Shown here: one piece after another, positions 1 through 5,369 of the stretch
How the letters are laid out: every line of letters starts with the position of its first letter
Numbering within the stretch: the first letter of the stretch is position 1
Source of the DNA: Desulfobacteraceae bacterium
GTDB taxonomy: Bacteria; Desulfobacterota; Desulfobacteria; Desulfobacterales; Desulfobacteraceae
DNA length: 5,369 nt
Reading direction: 5' to 3'
Assembly (NCBI GenBank): GCA_003354055.1
Contig: PIVQ01000533.1
Coordinates: 1 to 5,369, forward strand
Made by a program: the position numbers and the translations under genes
The notes under the pieces: model-generated
Seen by the model: the letters and a program-made list of their open reading frames with translations, nothing else
Databases searched by the model: none
Told to the model about the DNA's origin: nothing

Positions 1-122
1 CTAAAAAAATGAAAGGAAACCAACGGTATCTGTCTCTATTTAACCAAGGGTTGAAAAAATTACGCCTGAGTGGACGGTATGATAGGTATCTTGCGTTATC
101 CTTGGGGGGATATTACGAATAG
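1..122 (+). CDS. 3' end of a probable family 3 periplasmic solute-binding protein (partial)
   Basis: The frame starting at base 3 is open from the window edge to a TAG at 120-122 and reads as about 39 residues. It includes FNQGLKKLRLSGRYDRYL and ends GGYYE. A phenylalanine, a 'GLKKL' helix and 'SGxYDxxL' just before the C-terminus are typical of the last helix of SBP_bac_3 proteins, the periplasmic amino-acid-binding or similar components of ABC uptake systems and some sensory proteins. Only the tail is visible, so ligand, signal peptide and start cannot be judged. The ATG at 9 is probably internal, because the frame stays open to the edge. The gene is co-oriented with the che operon, but a 288-nt gap with its own promoter separates them, so it is likely a separate unit. 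The family call rests on a short segment recognised by eye. Confidence 0.6.
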   Translation, partial: KKMKGNQRYLSLFNQGLKKLRLSGRYDRYLALSLGGYYE

Positions 123-230
123 AAACGATAGAACCATCCACATCTCAAACGGCCCAGACCATCGCAATTTCAGGATTGCATCCTTGCCGTTCAAGACGGT
201 TCGCAGGTGTTGCTTTGCTGCCGCTTTCGC

Positions 231-260
231 TTGACAAGGTTATTGGACATCGCTTATGAT
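231..260 (+). promoter_or_regulatory. Sigma70-like promoter for the cheD operon
   Basis: A perfect -35 hexamer TTGACA (231-236) is followed after 18 bp by TATGAT (255-260), which matches five of six bases of the -10 consensus. Transcription would start near 266-268, leaving a leader of about 144 nt before the cheD ATG. It is the best promoter-like pair seen upstream of the operon, and no sigma54 or flagellar sigma28 signature was found in the same gap. The later operon genes are so close together that this promoter could drive all five. The site is read from sequence only. Confidence 0.55.
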
Positions 261-360
261 GTTGCCAACTCTTTCATCGCGCATCTGGAAAACATGAAAC
301 ACGGCAGATTAGACGCAAAGCACCGTCAAATAGACTTCGCAGGCATCTGTCAGGCAATAG
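261..360 (+). promoter_or_regulatory. Possible structured 5' leader of the cheD mRNA
   Basis: GTTGCC at 261-266 can pair with GGCAAT at 353-358 to close an 86-nt domain. Inside it, CAGAT at 305-309 can pair with either of two identical GCATCTG copies (281-287 or 343-349), and GACG (312-315) can pair with CGTC (324-327). The two CAGAT pairings exclude each other, the kind of arrangement used by attenuators and riboswitches. The decamer GACGCAAAGC (312-321) matches the best-conserved block of c-di-GMP-I (GEMM) riboswitches. However, the GAAA-capped hairpin that should precede it cannot be formed here. Short pairings also arise by chance, so this remains a hypothesis. Confidence 0.2.
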
Positions 361-410
361 TATTTCCCCGGCGCATGGTTCAGGCACTTACCCGAACAGC
401 TTGAGGCGAC

Positions 411-890
411 ATGAAACATATTGTAGGCGTTGCAGATATGAAAACCAGCAACCAGACCACGGATACCATTATCACGTATTCCCTGGGATCCTGCATCGGT
501 CTGGTGGTTTACGATCCCTTTGCCAAAGCCGGTGGTATCCTCCATTATATGCTGCCGGACTCTACCATTGACGGAACAAAGGCAAAAGCAAAACCATATA
601 TGTTTGCCGACACCGGTATTCCACGGCTATTTAAGGAAACGTATACTCTGGGAGCAAAGAAAACCAGAATGAAGGTGTTTATTGCCGGTGGTGCGGAAAT
701 CCTTGACCAACAGGGATTTTTCAATATCGGCAAACGAAATTATATGGCCTTGAAAAAAATGCTGTTTCGGAATAACGTACTTATAGAAAAACAGGCAGTG
801 GGAGGAAATGTCAACCGAACGGTACGGCTGGAAATCGCCACCGGGCATATTTACGTAAAAACATCCGGCTCACGCGAGGAAAGAATATGA
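411..890 (+). CDS. cheD: Chemoreceptor glutamine deamidase CheD
   Basis: CheD is a cytoplasmic enzyme that hydrolyses specific glutamine side chains of chemoreceptors to glutamate, priming them for methylation. In several bacteria it also interacts with CheC-type phosphatases. The 159 residues match the usual length of about 160. The catalytic set is intact: Cys28 in SLGSCIGL, His45 in GGILHYMLP and Thr22 just before the Cys loop, close to the T21/C27/H44 arrangement known from Thermotoga CheD. Further family marks are AGGAE (92-96), NIGKRN (105-110) and the C-terminal GGNVNRTVRLEIATG (131-145). The ATG at 411 is preceded by GAGG (403-406) at 4 nt, and the residues that follow (KHIVGVADM) look like a normal CheD start. 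Its TGA overlaps the next gene's ATG, which suggests translational coupling. It is the first gene of the operon. Confidence 0.95.
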   Translation: MKHIVGVADMKTSNQTTDTIITYSLGSCIGLVVYDPFAKAGGILHYMLPDSTIDGTKAKAKPYMFADTGIPRLFKETYTLGAKKTRMKVFIAGGAEILDQQGFFNIGKRNYMALKKMLFRNNVLIEKQAVGGNVNRTVRLEIATGHIYVKTSGSREERI

Positions 891-1735
891 CAGCCATCCA
901 GATATTGATAAAAGAGATCAAGAATTTAAAGCCTATTCCGGCAGTGATCCACCCGCTGCTGGAAGTGGTGGATGATCCCTCCTCAAGTATGGACGACATT
1001 GCCAGAATCATCCAATATGACCCTGCCATAACCGCATCTGTACTTCGAACAACCAATTCGGCCTTTTTCGGGTTAAAACACCCTGCGGAATCCATCAAGG
1101 ATGCTGCCAACCTTCTGGGAACGGATCAGATCGTTGATATGGTGCTGCTCAAATCCGGGGCAAGAGCCCTGTCGGGAAAACAGGAAGGGTACGATCTCCA
1201 TGAGGGTGCCATGTGGAAATATTCGGTCTCCTCTGCCATTATAGCGAAACAGATTGCCACTCAATTGAAACTCCCCAATAAAAGCAGCATATTCACAGCA
1301 GCCCTGCTCAAGGATATCGGCAAGACGGTTCTGGACAGATTTGTCCAGGATGCCTTTGAAAGAATATCCAATCTTGTGACCAATGAAAATTTAAGCTTTA
1401 TGGAAGCTGAAAAAAAGATTATAGGTGTGAATCATGCTGAGTTGGGAGGAATGATCGCAAAGATGTGGAAATTTTCCCCCAGAATGGTAAAGATAATACG
1501 AAACCATCATTTAAGTGATGATAATATAATTCAGGATAAAGAGACTGCCGTGGTTTATCTGGCAGACTGTATCTGTATGATGATGGGCATGGGGGTGGGG
1601 GCTGACGGGCTTGCATACCGCTTCCACGAATATGCCATGGAAGAGCTGGACATGAAAGCGGATGCCATTCCTAAAATCATTGCTGAATTTGCCTTTAAGA
1701 TGCAGGAAGTGGAGGATCTTTTACATGTGGTTTAA
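887..1735 (+). CDS. HDOD-domain signalling protein
   Basis: The 282 residues form a single HDOD (HD-related output domain) module, a typical length for stand-alone members, with no membrane segment. HDOD proteins are all-helical relatives of HD phosphohydrolases found in bacterial signalling; most have no proven enzyme activity. Family marks are LKPIPAVIHPLLEVVDD near the N-terminus, IIQYDPAITASVLRTTNS (41-58), the LLGTDQIVDMVLL segment (76-88), AALLKDIGKTVLD (138-150), NHAELGGMIAKMW (182-194) and IIRNHH (203-208). The usual metal-binding histidines are replaced: the W-x-H-S site reads WKYS (Tyr112) and the HD pair reads KD (Lys142-Asp143), so metal-dependent hydrolysis is unlikely. The ATG at 887 overlaps the cheD stop as ATGA and has GAGGA at 876-880. 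Its place inside a che operon points to a chemotaxis role, perhaps as a scaffold or regulator; that is inference. Confidence 0.9.
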   Translation: MTAIQILIKEIKNLKPIPAVIHPLLEVVDDPSSSMDDIARIIQYDPAITASVLRTTNSAFFGLKHPAESIKDAANLLGTDQIVDMVLLKSGARALSGKQEGYDLHEGAMWKYSVSSAIIAKQIATQLKLPNKSSIFTAALLKDIGKTVLDRFVQDAFERISNLVTNENLSFMEAEKKIIGVNHAELGGMIAKMWKFSPRMVKIIRNHHLSDDNIIQDKETAVVYLADCICMMMGMGVGADGLAYRFHEYAMEELDMKADAIPKIIAEFAFKMQEVEDLLHVV

Positions 1736-1772
1736 CCGCTGGCTTAACCGCAGCCCCCGGAAGAGAAGGTGA
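1725..1772 (+). CDS. Possible 15-residue basic peptide (translational coupler?)
   Basis: An ATG at 1725, inside the last codons of the HDOD gene in another frame, opens a short ORF reading MWFNRWLNRSPRKRR and ending in TGA at 1770-1772. GGAGG at 1711-1715 lies 9 nt before the ATG, a good ribosome site that the HDOD gene itself does not need. The stop falls 3 nt before the response-regulator ATG, and the regulator's own AAGG site (1766-1769) lies within the ORF. Translation of it could therefore deliver ribosomes to the next gene. The peptide is strongly basic and has an internal W(F/L)NR repeat. No family is recognised, and such a short frame can arise by chance. Confidence 0.22.
   Translation: MWFNRWLNRSPRKRR
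1732..1755 (+). repeat. Imperfect 12-bp tandem repeat between HDOD and response-regulator genes
   Basis: TTAACCGCTGGC (1732-1743) is followed directly by TTAACCGCAGCC (1744-1755), matching at 10 of 12 positions. The first copy contains the HDOD stop codon. The repeat creates the W(F/L)NR duplication in the short overlapping ORF. It could be a small duplication or a protein-binding site; nothing favours either. Confidence 0.5.
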
Positions 1773-1775
1773 CCT

Positions 1776-2201
1776 ATGACGTTTTCAATCTTAATTGTCG
1801 ATGACTCTTTGCCCATGCGCGGGGTGTTGAAAAAAACCCTAAGAGCTGCCGGGTACGGTATGTCTGATTTTCTGGAAGCGGAAAATGGTGAAAAGGCCCT
1901 GGAAATTTTAAGACAACACCCTGTGGATATTGTAATCACTGATTTTAATATGCCGGTCATGAACGGATTGGAGATGCTCGGCACCATGCAGGCCACAGAA
2001 GAGATGAGACGCATCCCAGTTATCGTGGTCAGTACCGAAGGCAGTATTGAAAAAGTCACCCAGATTATCAACCAGGGTGCGGCCGGCTATGTAAAAAAAC
2101 CTTTTTCCCCGGAACAAATCAGGGATCTGCTTATAGAACAATTGGGAGAACCAAGTGATGAAGACACAAATGATGACTCAGGTGACGAATTCGATTTTTG
2201 A
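1776..2201 (+). CDS. Single-domain CheY-like response regulator with acidic tail
   Basis: This is a receiver domain of about 124 residues plus a short tail, 141 in all, with no DNA-binding or enzyme output domain. It would accept phosphate from a CheA-type kinase and act by protein contact, most likely at the flagellar switch or as a phosphate sink. Receiver landmarks are all present: the acidic pair Asp9-Asp10 (IVDDS), phospho-acceptor Asp56 (ITDFNMP), Ser86 at the switch Thr/Ser position (VVSTEG), Tyr105 at the switch aromatic position and Lys108 in KKPF. Residues 125-141 (EPSDEDTNDDSGDEFDF) form a very acidic extension beyond the fold, most of it encoded where the next gene overlaps. The ATG at 1776 follows AAGG (1766-1769) by 6 nt and lies 40 nt after the HDOD stop. 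A cheY name is plausible, but more than one such regulator may exist in the genome. Confidence 0.92.
   Translation: MTFSILIVDDSLPMRGVLKKTLRAAGYGMSDFLEAENGEKALEILRQHPVDIVITDFNMPVMNGLEMLGTMQATEEMRRIPVIVVSTEGSIEKVTQIINQGAAGYVKKPFSPEQIRDLLIEQLGEPSDEDTNDDSGDEFDF
2144..2150 (+). promoter_or_regulatory. Ribosome binding site deciding the cheX-like start
   Basis: GGGAGAA lies inside the response-regulator gene. Counted from its GGGAG core (2144-2148), it is 6 nt from a GTG at 2155 and 9 nt from the adjacent ATG at 2158. Both codons are in the cheX-like frame. ATG is preferred here because it is the commoner start; the protein differs by only one residue. Confidence 0.5.
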
Positions 2202-2604
2202 AGTCATGGAGACCATGTTTTTCCTGACCCTGGAAAAAACAAAAGCCCCTGTGCCTGAAACCCTGTCTTCGGATCAGTCTTCGATGAAAACCGCTGCGAT
2301 CACATTTTCAGGTGATTTCTCCGGTACCATTTTTCTTGGCATCCCGGAACCGCTTCTCCGGACCATGACGGAAAATCTCATGGGGCAGGATATTGACACC
2401 CTGACCCCGGACCATGTGGACGGCACCCTGAAAGAGGCCCTGAACATGGTTGCAGGCTCTGCCCTGACCCGGATAGACAAGACTGTTTACATGGGACTTG
2501 GCATTCCTGAAATCGTTTCCCCGCCCGCCCCGGACGATATAGATGAAACCGTTGTATTGAGCACCACCCAGGACCTTCTGGTTGCCCATGTGAAATTAAA
2601 TTAA
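2158..2604 (+). CDS. CheX-like chemotaxis phosphatase
   Basis: This small cytoplasmic protein of about 148 residues belongs to the CheX side of the CheC/CheX/FliY family, which dephosphorylates CheY. The N-terminal helix (VTNSIFEVMETMFFL), the ITFSGDFSGTIFLGIP strand pair and the helix KEALNMVAGSAL are characteristic. In numbering from the GTG at 2155, the catalytic ExxN pair is present as Glu94 and Asn97. The residue four before the Glu, Asp or Ser in the family signature, is Gly90, with Asp89 beside it. Length is close to Thermotoga CheX. The start lies 44 nt inside the response-regulator gene; later ATGs (2170, 2173) would still keep the conserved helix but have poorer ribosome sites. Overlap with the regulator implies balanced production of the phosphatase and its likely substrate. 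A structural role without catalysis is possible. Confidence 0.82.
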   Translation: MKTQMMTQVTNSIFEVMETMFFLTLEKTKAPVPETLSSDQSSMKTAAITFSGDFSGTIFLGIPEPLLRTMTENLMGQDIDTLTPDHVDGTLKEALNMVAGSALTRIDKTVYMGLGIPEIVSPPAPDDIDETVVLSTTQDLLVAHVKLN

Positions 2605-2618
2605 ACCGGAGACCTTAA

Positions 2619-3659
<1,041 letters not shown>

Positions 3660-3704
3660 TATGCCTCCCAGAGCAACGGGCTGCCAGAGATCCCAACTCC
3701 GGAT
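3660..3704. other. Convergent gap between cheB and the receptor gene
   Basis: Only 45 nt separate the two convergent stops. I found no GC-rich hairpin with a T-run in either direction. The one symmetric element is the 12-bp palindrome TTCAGATCTGAA at 3704-3715, which spans the receptor stop codon and has no loop or T-tract. Termination may be Rho-dependent or the transcripts may overlap. Confidence 0.5.
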
Positions 3705-5369
3705 TCAGATCTGAAATTTCTTTGTCATTGCCGTCAGTTGATTCATAACCCCCTCAAGGGTCTCTGCCTTTTGTTTGACATCTCCTGAAAAGGCTGAAAT
3801 CTTTCGAGAGGTATCAAGCACCTCGGTAATCTCCTGCGCCACCTGGCCGGCGACTGACGAACTTTGGGCCACATTCTCACTGACCTCCTGAATCCCCAAT
3901 GAAACCTGACTGATATTTTCCGTAATTTCTCCGGTAGTGGCAGACTGGATCTCTATGGACTCTGCAGCCTGATTTACGAATTCATTTATCTCCTGAACAC
4001 TTTCGGATATACTCTGAATCTCCGACACAGCCCCCTGGATCTGATTCTGGATGTCACTTATATTCTGGCCGATGTCCTCTGTGGCTTCAGCCGTCTGTCC
4101 GGCCAAAGCCTTTATCTCATTGGCCACAACCACAAACCCTTTGCCGGCTTCTCCAGCTCTCGCCGCCTCAATGGTGGCATTCAAGGCCAGAAGGTTGGTC
4201 TGGGCTGAAATGGTGTTGATGGTATCAGTGACCTTGTTGATCTCCTCGGCAGCCTTGCCAAGTTGCTGTACCCTCTCGGAGGTTTGCCTGGCCTGCTCTA
4301 CGGCCCTGTTGGTAATCTTCCTTGTATGGACTGAATTATCAACCACCTCTTCAAGCCCGGCCTTCATCTGTCCGGCACCCGAAGACACCGTCTCAACATT
4401 GGTGCTGGCCTCTTCCATGGCAGCGGCCACGGAATCCATATTCACACTCATCTCCTCGGCTGCGGAGGCCACATTGTTCACCTTTTCCACAGAGGTATCT
4501 GTCCCGGCCTTCATCTGATCGGAAATCAGGTTCAACTCACCGGATGCCGTACTCAGAGTATCCACCCCTGTATTCAGATCCCGTATCATCTGGGCCAGTT
4601 CCGTGACCATCTCGTTCATGGCATCCACAGTGTCTTGGATGGCATCCTTGGCCTTGTATGTAAAGCTGTGTTTAAAATTGCCATCGGCAACCGCTTTGGC
4701 CATGGTGGCCATTCCGTTCATATTGGTCATGAGCTGCCGGTTCATCAGGGCAATGATAAGAATACCGATGATCAGGGCAATGACGCCGGAGACCACGGCA
4801 GACCCCAGGATCTGCCGGTTGATGCCTGCCATGAGTTCCGCCTCGGACACGACAATGGTAAAGTATAGATCCCAGGGTTTAAAATAGGTGACATACCCGT
4901 AGAAGTTATCGCCCTCATGCGCATAGGAGATAAACCCCTTTTGGGTCTTCAAAATGTTCCCCCCTCCGCTCAAGGCTGTAACGGACTTGCCGTCATATGC
5001 CGCAGAAGGGTGGGTCAAAATCTTTCCGTCCCTGTCGCTGATAAAGGCATATCCCCGGCCATTCACAGTGATTTTTTTCACCAAGGCCTCAAGATCGGGG
5101 GTCAACACCCTGCGACTGATGCCGTATGCTCCGGCCAGGGTGTTCGCAAGCTCATCCTTGAACGGAGAGAGGATCGTCAGGGTTTTATCCGAGCCCATGC
5201 CGCTTAAAAACATATGAGCCTCTTCTGCCTGAACCGCTTTAAACGCGGCCGTGTCAGGGGAATAATAAGTGCCGATGGACCGTTTGTCATCCTCGGTTTT
5301 GACGCTTGTGGAAATCTTGATCAGCTTGTTGTCAAAGAGCTGGTAGAACATTATCTCGGAATCAGAGAA
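3705..5369 (-). CDS. Methyl-accepting chemotaxis protein with Cache sensor (5' end outside window)
   Basis: This is a transmembrane chemoreceptor that passes a periplasmic ligand signal to CheA/CheW. The 554 visible residues (numbered from the window edge) begin inside a Cache-type sensor. It shows the [16 protein letters not shown] motif (106-121) and ends near 175. One membrane helix follows (about 187-209), then a HAMP region (about 210-264) and the long cytoplasmic coiled coil. The signalling tip at 392-423 carries [20 protein letters not shown], which contacts CheA and CheW. EE pairs at 305-306 and 319-320 fit methylation sites for CheR, CheB and CheD. No CheR-tethering pentapeptide is seen at the C-terminus (KKFQI). 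The frame stays open to 5369, and the first membrane helix and front of the sensor are missing, so the ATG at 5351 is internal. The gene is convergent with cheB and may supply its substrate; the ligand is unknown. Confidence 0.95.
   Translation of the reverse strand, partial: FSDSEIMFYQLFDNKLIKISTSVKTEDDKRSIGTYYSPDTAAFKAVQAEEAHMFLSGMGSDKTLTILSPFKDELANTLAGAYGISRRVLTPDLEALVKKITVNGRGYAFISDRDGKILTHPSAAYDGKSVTALSGGGNILKTQKGFISYAHEGDNFYGYVTYFKPWDLYFTIVVSEAELMAGINRQILGSAVVSGVIALIIGILIIALMNRQLMTNMNGMATMAKAVADGNFKHSFTYKAKDAIQDTVDAMNEMVTELAQMIRDLNTGVDTLSTASGELNLISDQMKAGTDTSVEKVNNVASAAEEMSVNMDSVAAAMEEASTNVETVSSGAGQMKAGLEEVVDNSVHTRKITNRAVEQARQTSERVQQLGKAAEEINKVTDTINTISAQTNLLALNATIEAARAGEAGKGFVVVANEIKALAGQTAEATEDIGQNISDIQNQIQGAVSEIQSISESVQEINEFVNQAAESIEIQSATTGEITENISQVSLGIQEVSENVAQSSSVAGQVAQEITEVLDTSRKISAFSGDVKQKAETLEGVMNQLTAMTKKFQI

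Larger units (their letters stand above)
123..410 (+). other. Intergenic region upstream of cheD
   Basis: This 288-nt gap follows the solute-binding protein stop. I see no convincing protein in it. The only longer plus-strand frame (207-404) has no good ribosome site and an unremarkable composition. A small perfect hairpin, GCAAT-TTCAGG-ATTGC, lies at 164-179, and a weaker CCGT/ACGG one at 187-199; neither is followed by a T-run, so a terminator for the upstream gene is not supported. The right half carries the promoter and leader listed separately. Confidence 0.6.

Noticed and set aside
164..199. Terminator for the upstream solute-binding protein gene
   Set aside because: The 5-bp hairpin at 164-179 and the 4-bp one at 187-199 are weak and not followed by a T-tract.
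312..321. Firm call of a c-di-GMP-I riboswitch from GACGCAAAGC
   Set aside because: The decamer matches, but the preceding GAAA-capped stem is not formed and the downstream tetraloop-receptor half is only vaguely similar. It is kept as a low-confidence hypothesis rather than a riboswitch annotation.
207..404. 65-codon plus-strand ORF upstream of cheD
   Set aside because: It has no good ribosome site, no recognisable motif, and overlaps the predicted promoter at 231-260. It is more likely chance within a leader.
811..1110. 99-codon minus-strand ORF across the cheD/HDOD junction
   Set aside because: It overlaps two well-supported genes on the other strand and has no domain signature.
3660..3704. 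Intrinsic terminator between cheB and the receptor gene
   Set aside because: Only weak, short pairings were found and there is no T-run on either strand.
4051..4518. 155-codon plus-strand ORF opposite the receptor gene
   Set aside because: It is antisense to the receptor's coiled-coil region, whose repetitive codons keep the opposite frame open. The translation is low complexity without family features.
4603..5217. Several plus-strand ORFs of 77-96 codons at the window end
   Set aside because: All are antisense to the receptor's sensor and HAMP regions, overlap one another in different frames and show no motif.
5349..5351. ATG as the true start of the receptor
   Set aside because: The frame remains open to the window edge, and the protein from this ATG would lack the first membrane helix and the front of the Cache domain.

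Overview
The window reads as a chromosomal chemotaxis locus from a Gram-negative bacterium. It is most likely a sulfate-reducing deltaproteobacterium (Desulfobacterota, Desulfobacteraceae-like). This is inferred from the moderate GC content, Desulfobacter-style protein texture, and the pairing of CheD, CheX and an HDOD protein. No sequence search was run, so the taxon is a guess.

Layout. Positions 1-122 hold the last codons of a plus-strand gene whose end resembles the C-terminus of family 3 periplasmic solute-binding proteins. Positions 123-410 are non-coding as far as I can tell. They contain a strong sigma70-like promoter (TTGACA, 18 bp, TATGAT at 231-260) and a leader of about 144 nt that could fold in alternative ways. 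A tight plus-strand operon follows: cheD (411-890), an HDOD-domain gene (887-1735), a CheY-like single-domain response regulator (1776-2201), a CheX-like phosphatase (2158-2604) and cheB (2622-3659). Genes overlap or lie at most 40 nt apart. After a 45-nt convergent gap, the 3' part of a methyl-accepting chemotaxis protein gene runs on the minus strand from 3705 past the window edge.

How the genes work together. The operon encodes the adaptation and signal-termination side of chemotaxis. CheD deamidates receptor glutamines, CheB removes receptor methyl groups or deamidates when phosphorylated, CheY-like phosphate is the output signal, and the CheX-like protein probably hydrolyses it. The HDOD protein is the unusual member; it has lost the usual HD metal ligands and is more likely a scaffold or regulator than a hydrolase. 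No cheA, cheW or cheR is in view, so the set either continues elsewhere or serves a remote kinase. The convergent receptor is a natural candidate substrate for CheD and CheB.

The core genes are known families in a recognisable context. The points worth a second look are the cheD leader, a possible 15-residue ORF between the HDOD and response-regulator genes, the 44-nt overlap that writes the regulator's acidic tail and the CheX N-terminus in the same DNA, and the HDOD substitutions.
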